NCBI RefSeq assembly: GCF_027853965.1
Contig: NZ_JAQGLB010000008.1
Span: 62,001-126,000 of the forward strand
DNA: 64,000 nt
Source of the DNA: Saccharopolyspora indica
Lineage (GTDB): Bacteria > Actinomycetota > Actinomycetes > Mycobacteriales > Pseudonocardiaceae
Direction of reading: 5' to 3'
Position numbers and translations under genes: made by a program. Of this stretch, positions 34,740 through 43,788 are shown in pieces (the stretch's first letter is position 1; every line of letters begins with the position of its first letter). The notes beneath the pieces are model-generated. The model ran no database searches. It saw nothing but the letters and a program-made list of their open reading frames with translations, and was not told where the DNA came from.

Positions 34740-35660
34740 CGCTCCTGGGGTGGCGGCGTAGGTGCGGAAGGTGCGGACCGCTGGTGGTTGGGGGCGGTCG
34801 GCGGGCCAGGCCAGGCCGATCGTGCGGTGGGCCGGTGGGTTCAGCGGGATCTCGACGGTGTCCGGGGCCGGTGCGGCGTCGGCGGGTGGCAGCACCGCGA
34901 CGCCCAGACCGGCCGCGACGAGGCCGCGCACGGTGTCGACCTCCTCGCTCTCGAAGGCCAGCCGCGGCTCGAACCCGGCGCCTTCGGCCAACCGCACGAA
35001 GATCTGCCGCAGGCCGTAGCCGGGGCGCATCGCGATGAAGTCCTCCGCGGCGAGATCGGCCAGCGGCAAGGTCCGGCGCCGGGCCAGCCGGTGCCGGGCG
35101 TGCAGGACCGCGACCAGCGGTTCTTCCTGGATCGTCGCGCTCGCCCAGCGGGGATCGCCCGCGGGCAGCGGAGCGATCAGGCAGAGGTCGACCTCGCCCG
35201 CCCAGGTCCGGGCGAGCATGTCGTCGCGCGCGCCCTGGACCAGCGAGAACCGCACCCGCGGGTGCTGGTCGCGGAACCCGCGCAGCAGCGGCGGCACCAG
35301 GTTGCTGCCCATCGTGTGCTGGAACCCGAACGTCACGTGGCCGCGGTCCGGGTCGAGCTCCTCGACCACCGCGCGGCACCCGGCCTCGAGGCGCTTCATC
35401 GCGTCGTCGGCGGCTTCGGCCAGCAGCGCGCCCGCGCGGGTCAGGTGGATGCCGCGCCCCTGCCGGGCGATGACCGGGGTGCCGAGTTGTTCGCCCAGCC
35501 TGGCGAGGGCGCGGCTGACCGTCGGCTGCGGAATTCCCAGGGAATCCGCAGCTCGTGTGAGATGGCCCTCGGCGGCCACGGCGCGCAGCACGGCCAGTGC
35601 GGGAGCCAGGTGCGCCGCGAGCTGGGACGCATCGGCAGGCGGCTGCGATTGATTCACCAT
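34719..35660 (-). CDS. LysR-family transcriptional regulator
   Basis: 313 residues. HTH (about 22-80) with LTRAADSLGIPQPTVSRALARLGEQLGTPVIAR, then a LysR substrate-binding domain (about 95-300). The C-terminal residues VNFARN and the stop are encoded by the repeat palindrome at 34718-34739, so the natural end was probably altered by repeat insertion. It is divergent from an MFS exporter with a perfect inverted repeat between, suggesting that it controls that gene. Confidence 0.92.
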   Translation of the reverse strand: MVNQSQPPADASQLAAHLAPALAVLRAVAAEGHLTRAADSLGIPQPTVSRALARLGEQLGTPVIARQGRGIHLTRAGALLAEAADDAMKRLEAGCRAVVEELDPDRGHVTFGFQHTMGSNLVPPLLRGFRDQHPRVRFSLVQGARDDMLARTWAGEVDLCLIAPLPAGDPRWASATIQEEPLVAVLHARHRLARRRTLPLADLAAEDFIAMRPGYGLRQIFVRLAEGAGFEPRLAFESEEVDTVRGLVAAGLGVAVLPPADAAPAPDTVEIPLNPPAHRTIGLAWPADRPQPPAVRTFRTYAATPGAVNFARN

Positions 35661-35668
35661 TGCATCGA

Positions 35669-35698
35669 TGATGCGTCATGGTTGCATTGGACGCATCA
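35669..35698. promoter_or_regulatory. LysR-type operator between lysR and MFS genes
   Basis: TGATGCGTC, 12-nt spacer, GACGCATCA: perfect 9-bp arms in the 63-bp divergent region. Typical geometry for a LysR-type recognition site. Confidence 0.6.
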
Positions 35699-35723
35699 AT
35701 CGGTGCTGCTTAATTTCGGTCGC

Positions 35724-36986
35724 GTGGACCAGGCACGAACCAATCGAATCCGCATCGCGCTGCTGCTCGGAGCGCTGGCGCTGTTCGCACTGCTCTACGC
35801 GCCTCAGCCGGTGCTGCCGCAGTTCGCCGAAGCCTTCGCGCTGGCTCCCGGGACGGTTGCGCTGCTGATCTCGGCGGCGACGCTCGGGCTCGCGGTGGCG
35901 GCCATCCCGCTCGGTGCGCTGGCCGAGGCCGTCGGGCGCCGCCGGGTCATGATCGGCGCGCTCCTGGTGGCCGAGGCACTGGGCCTGCTGCTGCCGTGGA
36001 TCCCGGTCTTCCCGGTGCTCGTGGTCGTCCGCCTGCTCCAGGGCATCGCGATCGCCGGTCTGGCCGCGGTGGCGACGGCGTACCTGGCGGAGGAGACCGG
36101 CGGGAAGAACCTGGGCGCGGCCATGGGCCTCTACGTCGCGGGCACCACCATCGGCGGCATGACCGGCCGGTTGCTGGGCGGCGTGGTCGGCGACTTCGCC
36201 GGGTGGCAGGGCGGAGTGCTCGCCGTGGCCCTGCTCGCGGCGGTCTGCACCGCGTTCTTCGTGGTGCTGCTCCCGGCCGAGCGGAACCACCAGCGCAAGC
36301 CGCTGTCGCTCGGCCCGCTGCTCGGCGGTCTGCGCGCGGCGCTGCGCGATCCCGTGCTCTACGGGCCGTACCTCGTCGCCGCGCTCGGCATGGGTTCGTT
36401 CGTCACGGTCTACAACGTGCTCGGCTTCCGCCTCACCGCGCCGCCGCTGCTCGTGCCGCCCGCGCTGGCTGCGCTCCTCTTCCTCGCCTACGCGGCGGGC
36501 ACCGTGACGTCGACGCTGGCCGGGCGGGCCGCCGACCGCTACGGGCGCACGAGGGTGCTGCTCGGCGGGCTCGCGGTGACCGCGCTCGGGCTGCTGCTGA
36601 TGCTGTCCGACAGCCTGATCGTGATCGTGGTCGGCCTGGTGGTGTTCACCGGCGGGTTCTTCGCCGCGCACTCGGTGGCCAGCGGCTGGGTCGGCGTCCG
36701 GGCGTCAGCGCAGGCCCGCAGCCAGGCGTCGGCGCTGTACCAGCTGGCCTACTACGGCGGCAGCAGCGTCGGCGGCGTGGTGGGCGGCGCGGCCTACGGC
36801 AGCTGGGGCTGGTCCGGGATGACGGCGCTGCTCTGCTGCTGGCTCGCAGCCGCGGCCGTCGCGGTGCTCATCGCGCAGATCAGGTCGCGTCGGAGTCGAA
36901 CGGCGGGCGCTCGCCGGGCTCCAGCGGTTTCTGCGGCGGCTTCGGCTGGCTCGACGGCGGCGTCTGGCCGTTGCCGTTCGAGTTGA
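35724..36986 (+). CDS. MFS transporter, YnfM/arabinose-efflux-like
   Basis: About 420 residues, 12 TM. It has [19 protein letters not shown] (loop 2-3 motif), [12 protein letters not shown] and [16 protein letters not shown] (the second-half repeat). GTG 35724 gives the normal N-terminus; an in-frame GTG at 35703 is also possible. The last about 35 codons ([19 protein letters not shown]...) are a Ser/Arg/Ala-rich tail antisense to the tatB 3' end, overlapping it by 107 nt. Probable drug or sugar efflux controlled by the divergent LysR protein. Confidence 0.88.
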   Translation: MDQARTNRIRIALLLGALALFALLYAPQPVLPQFAEAFALAPGTVALLISAATLGLAVAAIPLGALAEAVGRRRVMIGALLVAEALGLLLPWIPVFPVLVVVRLLQGIAIAGLAAVATAYLAEETGGKNLGAAMGLYVAGTTIGGMTGRLLGGVVGDFAGWQGGVLAVALLAAVCTAFFVVLLPAERNHQRKPLSLGPLLGGLRAALRDPVLYGPYLVAALGMGSFVTVYNVLGFRLTAPPLLVPPALAALLFLAYAAGTVTSTLAGRAADRYGRTRVLLGGLAVTALGLLLMLSDSLIVIVVGLVVFTGGFFAAHSVASGWVGVRASAQARSQASALYQLAYYGGSSVGGVVGGAAYGSWGWSGMTALLCCWLAAAAVAVLIAQIRSRRSRTAGARRAPAVSAAASAGSTAASGRCRSS

Positions 36987-37266
36987 GGTCGAGCGGGTTC
37001 TCCCCGTCGAACAGGTGGTTGGTCACCGCGGTGCGCGGGTTGAAGTTGCGGATGCCGCGCAGATCCTCCAGCGGCTTGCGCAGATCGTCGAACTCCGGAC
37101 CGAGCTCGGACTTGATCTGATCGCGCGCCCCGGTCGCGTACTCCTTGACCTGGCGGACGGTCTTGCCCAGCCACGCCGCGCCCTGCGGCAGGCGCTCCGG
37201 GCCGAGCACGAACAGTCCGACCACGATGAGCACGAGGAGCTCGGGCCAGCCGATGCTATCGAACAC
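36880..37266 (-). CDS. tatB: Sec-independent translocase subunit TatB
   Basis: 128 residues. N-terminal TM with the TatA/B hallmark: [20 protein letters not shown] then LGPERLP, followed by an amphipathic helix ([18 protein letters not shown]) and a disordered C-terminal tail rich in Pro. GTG 37266 was chosen; its GGAGG site is 10 nt upstream. It receives twin-arginine precursors with TatC, which is elsewhere. Gene order sigE-rseA-htrA-tatB matches mycobacteria. Confidence 0.93.
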   Translation of the reverse strand: MFDSIGWPELLVLIVVGLFVLGPERLPQGAAWLGKTVRQVKEYATGARDQIKSELGPEFDDLRKPLEDLRGIRNFNPRTAVTNHLFDGENPLDLNSNGNGQTPPSSQPKPPQKPLEPGERPPFDSDAT

Positions 37267-37407
37267 CTCTCGACTACCTCCGGGTCCTCGCCGCCCGCGG
37301 ACCAGCACCGCGCGAGCTGCCAACGCCCCCAGCGTACCCACCGGGTGAATCCGGTTGGAGGGGGAAGTGGCCCAACACGGTGCCTTCCCGCGGAGGTGCG
37401 CAGGCGT

Positions 37408-39069
37408 TCACTTCAGCGTCACGTCCAGGACCAGCTCGCGGCCCTGCCGCACCACCGCTACCGGGATCCGCTCGCCGACCTGGTGCCGGTCCACGGCCAC
37501 GACCAGCTCGTCGGCGCTGCCGACCTTGCGCTCGCCGACCCGGATGATCACGTCGCCCTCGGCGATCCCGGCCGCCGCCGCGGCGCTGCCGTCCTGCACG
37601 TTCTGCACCTGGGCGCCGTCGGCGAGGCCGTCGCTCACCGACTTGGCGTTGACCCCCAGGTCGGCGTGCTGGACGTGGCCGGTGCGGATCAGCTCCTCGG
37701 CGATCCGCCGGGCGTCGTCGATCGGGATCGCGAAGCCCAGCCCGATCGAGCCGCCCTCGCCGCCCGCGCCGAGGGTGCGGATCGCGCTGTTGATGCCGAC
37801 CACCGCGCCGTTGCCGTCCACCAGCGCGCCGCCGGAGTTGCCCGGGTTGATCGCGGCGTCGGTCTGGATGGCGTCGATCACCGCGTTGGTGTCGGTGCCC
37901 TCCCCGGCCAGCCGCATCGGGCGGTGCACCGAGCTGACGATGCCGGTGGTCACCGTGCCCGCCAGGCCCAGCGGCGAGCCGATGGCGATCACGTCGTCGC
38001 CGACGGTGAGGCCGTCGGAGTCGCCGAGCTGGGCCACCGTCGGGTTGGACACCTCGACCTTGATCACCGCGAGGTCGGTCTTGACGTCGCGGCCCACGAT
38101 CCGCGCCGGGGCCCGCGTGCCGTCGTGGAAGACGGCGGAGACCTGCGCGTTCGGGGTGTCGGCGGCCATCGAGACCACGTGGTTGTTGGTCAGCACGTAG
38201 CCCTCGCCGTCGATGACCACGCCCGACCCGCTGCCGCCCTGCGCACCGACGCGCACCTCGATCGAGACCACGGCGGGCACCACGCGCTGCGCGACGGCGG
38301 CCACCGTGCCCTTCGGCCGTTCCTTGGCCGGTTCCACCTCGGCCAGCGTCACCGACGGGTTGAGCAGCGGGTTGCCCTCCTCGGCGGTGATCCGGCCCAG
38401 GAATCCGCCTGCCAGGCCGACGAGCAGGGCGACCACGGCGAGGATCGCCAGCGCGCGGGGCTGCACGCGGCGGCCGAACAGGACTTCGCGGGCGCTCAGC
38501 AGCGGACCCGTCTCCGTCGGCTCCGACTCCTCGTCCTGCTCGGCGGAGGCGGCGGGCGGGCCGAGCATCGCGCCCGCGGCCGGGTTGCGCCACGGGTCGC
38601 GCTCGTCGGCGTTCCACAGCACCGGCTCCTCGGCCGGTTCGGGCGTCACCGGTCGCTCGCCGGGAGCCCGCTGGAGCGGTTCCTCGTTGTCCTCGGGGCG
38701 GCCGAAAGCGCTGGCCAGCGGGGCAGCGGGAGGAGTGGTGCGCTCGATGCCGCGGACCGGGGCGTTGCGCCGGTTCGGGTCGAAGCTGCCGGTCACGCCC
38801 TGCGGGCGGCGGAAGGACGAGCTCTGGGCGGGGTCGACCGGCGGGCGGTGCAGCGGCTTCGGTGCCAGGCGGGGCGGTTCCGCGGAGCCGTTCACGGTGG
38901 AGGGGCGCGGAGCGGTGCTGGCGGGCACGCCGCGGGCGGACGGGGACGCCGCCTGCCACGGGTGCAGCGGCTGAGCCGGCCGCCCGTTGGATTCTGGCCG
39001 GCCTGCGCGGGGCTCGTCCTGACGTCCGTCGTCCGGTCCCTGCGCGGGCGTTCCTGGCTGGTCGGTCAT
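37408..39069 (-). CDS. htrA: HtrA-type membrane-anchored serine protease
   Basis: 553 residues. A long disordered, Pro-rich cytoplasmic region (1-205), one TM (206-224), a trypsin-like protease domain (about 250-440) with catalytic H297 (LTNNHVV), D332 (KTDLAVI) and S412 (NPGNSGG), and a C-terminal PDZ domain (about 455-550). It degrades or processes misfolded envelope proteins. SD is GGGGAG. In mycobacteria this protease is downstream of sigE and rseA and is part of the same stress unit. Confidence 0.95.
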   Translation of the reverse strand: MTDQPGTPAQGPDDGRQDEPRAGRPESNGRPAQPLHPWQAASPSARGVPASTAPRPSTVNGSAEPPRLAPKPLHRPPVDPAQSSSFRRPQGVTGSFDPNRRNAPVRGIERTTPPAAPLASAFGRPEDNEEPLQRAPGERPVTPEPAEEPVLWNADERDPWRNPAAGAMLGPPAASAEQDEESEPTETGPLLSAREVLFGRRVQPRALAILAVVALLVGLAGGFLGRITAEEGNPLLNPSVTLAEVEPAKERPKGTVAAVAQRVVPAVVSIEVRVGAQGGSGSGVVIDGEGYVLTNNHVVSMAADTPNAQVSAVFHDGTRAPARIVGRDVKTDLAVIKVEVSNPTVAQLGDSDGLTVGDDVIAIGSPLGLAGTVTTGIVSSVHRPMRLAGEGTDTNAVIDAIQTDAAINPGNSGGALVDGNGAVVGINSAIRTLGAGGEGGSIGLGFAIPIDDARRIAEELIRTGHVQHADLGVNAKSVSDGLADGAQVQNVQDGSAAAAAGIAEGDVIIRVGERKVGSADELVVAVDRHQVGERIPVAVVRQGRELVLDVTLK

Positions 39070-39223
39070 CGCTCCCCGGGCATGCGGTCGGACTCGTCCC
39101 TTCGAGTGGATCACACGGGCGAGGCGCCCGTGCCACCGGCACCTGGGCCCACTGCCGGTGCGCCCATTCTGCCGGGCGAACGGTGAAGTCCGTGTTGGAG
39201 AGGCGAAGAAAACCGCGGTTCGG

Positions 39224-39955
39224 TCAGTTCTGCGGGGCCGCGCCGGACGTGGTCGTCGTCGGGGCGGGTTCGGCAGCGGGCGGCACGACGGCGGCCACCA
39301 GCGGCGCGGGCGGCTCGGCGCGCGTCGTCTCCGGCGGCAGCGAATCGCGGGCGGAGGCGGGCACCACGGCGAACTCCTCGCCCGGCCGCGGGCCGGACAT
39401 CCCGGGGATCGGCTGGCCGTCCTCGTCCGCGGGCAGGTTCATCAGCGCGAGCGCGCCGAGCACGAGGCCGGAGAACACCACGCCGGCGCCCTGCTTGGTG
39501 CGGCGGCCCATCCGGCGGGCCGGTTCGGGCTCGCCGGGATCACCGGCAAAAGGGCGCGAGCTGCCCAGGGGCTGCTGCCCGCCGCCGAGCGGGGTCGTGG
39601 AGCCCAGGACGGCGCCGGTGCCGAACCGGCGCGCGCGGTCAGGTCGGGAGACGGTGACCAGCTGGCCGTCCTCGGTCAGCGCGAGGCCTTCGGGCTGGCT
39701 CGGGAGCTCGGCGTGCGCCGGTATGGCCTGCAGCGCCTGCAGCAGGGACGGCGAGATCGACGGGGTTCCGGCAGCCTTCACCGCGGCCCGGGCCTGCCGC
39801 TGGGCGGCGGCGTCCGACGTGCACGCGGGGCACCGGGCCAGGTGGGCGGCGGCGCGGTCATGGGCGTTCGGGCTCAGTTCCCCGTCCACGAAAGCGACGA
39901 TCGCGTCCAGCGCGAGGTGCTGCTCGGGCAGACCCCACCCACGCAAAACCGTCAT
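39224..39955 (-). CDS. rseA: Zinc-type anti-sigma factor (RseA-like) with TM
   Basis: 243 residues. ZAS motif H38-x3-C42-x2-C45 (HLARCPAC), preceded by the usual amphipathic helix. It is longer than mycobacterial RseA and has one TM (about 157-174) plus a Pro/Thr-rich external tail. Its topology is N-in/C-out, which would suit regulated proteolysis by site-1/site-2 proteases, one possibly being HtrA (inference). It starts 5 nt after the sigE stop, so they are co-transcribed. Confidence 0.88.
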   Translation of the reverse strand: MTVLRGWGLPEQHLALDAIVAFVDGELSPNAHDRAAAHLARCPACTSDAAAQRQARAAVKAAGTPSISPSLLQALQAIPAHAELPSQPEGLALTEDGQLVTVSRPDRARRFGTGAVLGSTTPLGGGQQPLGSSRPFAGDPGEPEPARRMGRRTKQGAGVVFSGLVLGALALMNLPADEDGQPIPGMSGPRPGEEFAVVPASARDSLPPETTRAEPPAPLVAAVVPPAAEPAPTTTTSGAAPQN

Positions 39956-39960
39956 CCGTC

Positions 39961-40569
39961 TCAAACCTCCCGGGCTTGCTCGCGGCGAGACTCCAAGGTG
40001 GCCTTCAGCATCTGGCGTCCGCGGTGGATCCTGCTGCGCACGGTTCCGAGCTTGACGCCCAGCGTCGTCCCGATCTCCTCGTAGGAGAGGCCCTCGACGT
40101 CGCAGAGCACGACCGCGGCCCGGAACTCCGGGGGCAGCTCGTCCAGCGCCGACTGCAGGTCGGGGTCGAGGTGGGTGTCGTAGAACACCTGCTCCGGGCT
40201 CGGGTCGTTGCCCGGCAACCGGTCGGTGTCCTCGGGCAGGCCCTCCATCCGCAGGCGGGACCTGCGGCGGGCCATGTCCAGGAACAGGTTCGTGGTGATC
40301 CGGTGCAGCCACCCCTCGAACGTCCCCGGCTTGTACGAGGCCAGCGAGCGGAACACCCGGATGAAGGTCTCCTGGGTGAGGTCCTCCGCGTCGTGCTGGT
40401 TACCGGTCAGGCGGTACGCCAGCCGGTACACCCGGTCGGCGTGCTGCCGCACGACCTCGTCCCACGACGGCGGGGTCCAGGCGACCTCCTCAGCGGGCGA
40501 GACGGTGCTGGGTCGAACACCGGTGCTCGGTCGAACACTGGGGGCCACACTCATCGGCTGAGTTGCCAT
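39961..40569 (-). CDS. sigE: ECF sigma factor SigE
   Basis: 202 residues. Region 2 (about 40-105) contains [31 protein letters not shown]; region 4 (about 140-195) contains [47 protein letters not shown] 40569 was chosen; GTG 40584 sits too close to the SD. ATG 40554 is possible. It directs envelope-stress transcription, with its anti-sigma encoded immediately downstream. An ECF-type promoter lies upstream. Confidence 0.94.
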   Translation of the reverse strand: MATQPMSVAPSVRPSTGVRPSTVSPAEEVAWTPPSWDEVVRQHADRVYRLAYRLTGNQHDAEDLTQETFIRVFRSLASYKPGTFEGWLHRITTNLFLDMARRRSRLRMEGLPEDTDRLPGNDPSPEQVFYDTHLDPDLQSALDELPPEFRAAVVLCDVEGLSYEEIGTTLGVKLGTVRSRIHRGRQMLKATLESRREQAREV

Positions 40570-40607
40570 TGGGCGAAAAGCCACCTCCTGCGCTGTGCAT
40601 CTACCAG

Positions 40608-40633
40608 AACGAGCGGGTCGGGCTGGTTGTTCC
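40608..40633 (-). promoter_or_regulatory. ECF-type promoter of sigE (autoregulatory)
   Basis: Read on the minus strand: -35 GGAAC (40633-40629), 17-nt spacer, -10 CGTT (40611-40608). This is the classical ECF promoter layout, so SigE probably activates its own operon. Confidence 0.65.
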
Positions 40634-40811
40634 CGGGCCCTTCGGAGTGGAGACGCCGACTGGTGTCGGTCATGACGCCACCACTCTCGTCTGCGCTGGT
40701 GAGGTGGCCTTAATAGAGGCCTGAGAACAGCCTGAGAACCTAGCGTGAGCTACGTCTCACCGAGCGTCGCCGGAAACGGCCCACTAACGATGTCGACCGC
40801 GCGGGTCACGG

Positions 40812-41444
40812 ATGAGCACAACATCGATAACCTTTCGCGTTGTGATCCCCGAGACGCCGCTCGGTGCCGGGCCCGCGGGCCGCGAGCAGACGCCGCTGCG
40901 CATGCCCGATGGCCCGCAGGGCACATCGGTCGGTGCGTCGCCGCTGCACGTGCTGCGCTTCCTGGCCGCGGCGTTGCAGGCGAAGGCCGCCGTGGAGGTC
41001 GGCACCGGCTCGGGCGAGACCGCGCTGTGGCTGCTCCGCGGCATGGTGCCGGACGGCGTGGTGACCTCGATCGACGCGGACGCCTCGGTGCACCGCGAGG
41101 CCCGCGGGACGCTGCGCGACGCCGGCGTCCCGGCCGGCCGCACCCGACTGATCGCCGGCCGCGCGGTAGACCTGATGCCCCGCCTCACCGAGGGCGGCTA
41201 CGACCTGGTCTCGGTCAACATCGCCACCACCGAGTACCCGCAGTACCTGGAGCTCGGCCTGCGCCTGCTCCGCCCGGGCGGCGTCATCGTCTTCGCAGGC
41301 ACCCAGCTGGCCGGCCCGGACACCCGCAGCGCGATGGCCCAAGCCCTGCGCGAACTCATCCGCGAGGTCCAGTCCGACGACACCCTCGTCCCCGTCACCC
41401 TCCCCACCGGCCCAGGCCTCCTGGCCATCACCAAGCGCGCCTGA
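40812..41444 (+). CDS. SAM-dependent O-methyltransferase (Rv1220c-like)
   Basis: 210 residues, class I MTase of the COMT/CCoAMT type. It shows AVEVGTGSGETALWLL (motif I), VTSIDADASVHREAR (motif II) and LVSVNIATTEYPQYLELGLRLLRPGG. The gene is divergent from sigE, as in mycobacteria. The substrate is unknown; it ends at a repeat terminator. Confidence 0.88.
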   Translation: MSTTSITFRVVIPETPLGAGPAGREQTPLRMPDGPQGTSVGASPLHVLRFLAAALQAKAAVEVGTGSGETALWLLRGMVPDGVVTSIDADASVHREARGTLRDAGVPAGRTRLIAGRAVDLMPRLTEGGYDLVSVNIATTEYPQYLELGLRLLRPGGVIVFAGTQLAGPDTRSAMAQALRELIREVQSDDTLVPVTLPTGPGLLAITKRA

Positions 41445-41472
41445 CCGGTGGTCGCCACTCGTTCGGGGAGTA

Positions 41473-41521
41473 GGTGAGGGGCACCTTTCGCCAACTGGCT
41501 TGGTGAAAGGTGCCCTTCGCC
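41473..41521. terminator. Repeat-type bidirectional terminator, AAGGGCACCTT family, copy 2
   Basis: GGTGAGGGGCACCTTTC and GAAAGGTGCCCTTCGCC form a 17-bp stem with two mismatches, around a CCAA...TTGG centre. It separates the convergent methyltransferase and mrp genes. Confidence 0.8.
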
Positions 41522-41536
41522 TCTCATGCGATCGGG

Positions 41537-42676
41537 TCAGGCGGGGGAGACGGAGAGGAGCTTGCCCGCGAGGCCTCGGGAGCGGGTGGAGAGGCGCTTG
41601 GCGATGTCGTTGAGGACCACCGCGGCGGGGGAGTCCGGGGCTTCCAGGACCAGCGGCGTGCCCGCGTCGCCCGCCTCGCGCAGGCGCGGGTCGAGCGGGA
41701 CCTGGCCGAGCAGCGGGACCTCGGTGCCCAGCGAGCGGGACAGCGAGTCGGCCACCAGCCGACCGCCGCCGGAGCCGAAGACCTCCATCCGCTGGCCGTC
41801 GGGCAGCTCCATCCAGGACATGTTCTCCACCACGCCCGCCAGCCGCTGGCGGGTCTGCATGGCGATCGCCCCGGCGCGCTCGGCGACCTCGGCCGCCGCC
41901 TGCTGCGGGGTGGTGACCACCAGGATCTCGGCGTTCGGGATGAGCTGGGCGGTGGACAGCGCCACGTCGCCGGTGCCGGGCGGCAGGTCCAGCAGCAGCA
42001 CGTCCAGGTCGCCCCAGAACACGTCGGCGAGGAACTGCTGCAGCGCGCGGTGCAGCATCGGGCCGCGCCAGACCACCGGGGTGTTGCCCGGGGTGAACAT
42101 GCCGATCGAGATGACCTTCACGCCGTGCGACTGCGGCGGCATGATCATCTTCTCCACCTGGGTGGGCTTGCCGCCCGCGCCCAGCATCCGCGGCACCGAG
42201 TGGCCGTAGATGTCGGCGTCGACCACGCCCACCGACAGCCCGCGCTCGGCCATCGCGGCGGCGAGGTTCACCGTCACGCTGGACTTGCCGACGCCGCCCT
42301 TGCCCGAGGCCACGCAGTACACGCGGGTCATCGAGCCCGGCTCGGCGAACGGGATGCGCGGTTCGGCGGCGTCGCCGCGCAGCGACTTGCGCAGCTCGGT
42401 GCGCTGCTCGTCGCTCATCACGTCCAGCTCGACCTGGACGGAGCCGACGCCGTCGACGGCGGCCACCGCGTCGGTGACCCGCTGGGTGATGGTCTCCCGC
42501 ATCGGGCAGCCCTTGACCGTCAGGTAGACCTCGACCAGCACGGCGCCGCCGTCGCCGATGGACACGCTCTTGACCATGCCCAGGTCGGTGATCGGCCGCC
42601 GGATCTCCGGGTCCTCGACCTGGCTGAGGGCCTTGCGGACGGTGTCCTCGGTGGGCGCGGACTGCGTACTGGTCAC
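41537..42676 (-). CDS. mrp: Mrp/NBP35-type Fe-S cluster carrier P-loop ATPase
   Basis: 379 residues. An N-terminal MIP18/DUF59 domain (about 10-85) precedes a deviant Walker A GKGGVGKS (125-132), DADIYGHSVPRMLG, and WGDLDVLLLDLPPGTGD. The CxxC of ApbC/Mrp is not obvious, as is often true in actinobacteria. It transfers Fe-S clusters to target proteins. GTG 42676. Confidence 0.93.
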   Translation of the reverse strand: MTSTQSAPTEDTVRKALSQVEDPEIRRPITDLGMVKSVSIGDGGAVLVEVYLTVKGCPMRETITQRVTDAVAAVDGVGSVQVELDVMSDEQRTELRKSLRGDAAEPRIPFAEPGSMTRVYCVASGKGGVGKSSVTVNLAAAMAERGLSVGVVDADIYGHSVPRMLGAGGKPTQVEKMIMPPQSHGVKVISIGMFTPGNTPVVWRGPMLHRALQQFLADVFWGDLDVLLLDLPPGTGDVALSTAQLIPNAEILVVTTPQQAAAEVAERAGAIAMQTRQRLAGVVENMSWMELPDGQRMEVFGSGGGRLVADSLSRSLGTEVPLLGQVPLDPRLREAGDAGTPLVLEAPDSPAAVVLNDIAKRLSTRSRGLAGKLLSVSPA

Positions 42677-42867
42677 GGTTACCTCGGCAAGCTGTTGGGA
42701 ACTTCGCGGAGAGGACCAAGGCTCTCACACGGCCTCCTCGGGGCGACTCCAATGCTACGGATCGGTAGCCCGCCCGGAACAGGGGCGATGGCGATCGGGG
42801 CCGGTTCACGCGGGGTGACCGTCCGGGGTTCGGCGGGGGCGCTGCGCAGTCGGGTGAACGCGGACCG

Positions 42868-42873
42868 TAATAT
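42868..42873 (+). promoter_or_regulatory. -10 element of the marR-type gene
   Basis: TAATAT, 8 nt before the GTG start, which implies a leaderless transcript. No good -35 is visible. Confidence 0.4.
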
Positions 42874-42881
42874 CAATCTTC

Positions 42882-43370
42882 GTGGCCGAGACGGCTCTTG
42901 ATCGATTACCGACTCGAAGCGAATTGCTGGCGTACCGCAGTTTCCTCCGCGCGCACGCCCGGGTCACGCGCTGCCTGGAGGGCGACCTGATCGCCGAGCA
43001 GCGGCTCACGCTGGCCGCCTACGACGTGCTCGAAGCGCTGGCCGAAGCGCCGGAGCACCGGTTGCGGATGACCGAGCTGGCCGACGTCGTGCTGCTGTCC
43101 CGCTCCGGGGTGACCAGATTGGTGGACCGCCTCGAACGGCTCGGGCTGGTGCGCCGCGTCCGGGTGGATTCCGACGGCCGGGGAGTGCAGGCGGTGATCA
43201 CCGACAGTGGTGAGAACCGGCTGCGGACGGCGCTCGCCACGCACCGCAGCGGCGTCGCGCGGTACTTCGTGTCGGCGACCGCGGGCGAGCTGGAGGCGCT
43301 GGTGCGCACCTTCGAGCGGCTGGCCGACGGGGGTGTGCCGTCGCCGCCCGGGCAGCGTGCGCAAGCATGA
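42882..43370 (+). CDS. MarR-family transcriptional regulator
   Basis: 162 residues. Winged HTH with LTLAAYDVLEALAEAPEHRLRMTELADVVLLSRSGVTRLVDRLERLGLVRR and the wing VDSDGRGVQAVITDSG. Helical dimerisation segments lie on both sides. It precedes a NUDIX gene by 4 nt, so they form a two-gene unit. Confidence 0.92.
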   Translation: MAETALDRLPTRSELLAYRSFLRAHARVTRCLEGDLIAEQRLTLAAYDVLEALAEAPEHRLRMTELADVVLLSRSGVTRLVDRLERLGLVRRVRVDSDGRGVQAVITDSGENRLRTALATHRSGVARYFVSATAGELEALVRTFERLADGGVPSPPGQRAQA

Positions 43371-43374
43371 GGAC

Positions 43375-43788
43375 GTGCCAGAAGCGAAGTACTCGACGTC
43401 CGAGGTGATCCGCGCGGTCGGGCTGGTGCGGTTCGCCGACCGCAGGCTGCTGCTGGTCCGCGCCGGCTACCAGGACGCGTTCTACCTGCCCGGTGGCAAG
43501 ATCGACCCCGGCGAGACCGAGGTGCAGGCGCTGCACCGGGAGATCCGCGAGGAGCTCGGCGTCGAGCTGGTGGGCCCGGACTTCTACCGCCGCTACGAGA
43601 CGGACGCGGTCGGCCAGGGCGAAGGCGTCCAGGTGTCGCTGAGCTGCTACTCGGGCGAGCTCGACGGCGAGCCCGTCCCGGCGGCGGAGATCGCCGAACT
43701 CGCCTGGATGACCCGCGAGGAGTACCTGGCCCGCCCGGTCACGGCCCCGGCGATCGTCGCCCTCTACGCCGACCTCGACCCGGCCTGA
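43375..43788 (+). CDS. NUDIX hydrolase
   Basis: 137 residues with a perfect NUDIX box: GKIDPGE-x7-REIREELGV. Start GTG 43375 is a best guess (GTG 43357 is in frame). Co-transcribed with the marR-type gene. The substrate cannot be predicted. Confidence 0.88.
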   Translation: MPEAKYSTSEVIRAVGLVRFADRRLLLVRAGYQDAFYLPGGKIDPGETEVQALHREIREELGVELVGPDFYRRYETDAVGQGEGVQVSLSCYSGELDGEPVPAAEIAELAWMTREEYLARPVTAPAIVALYADLDPA

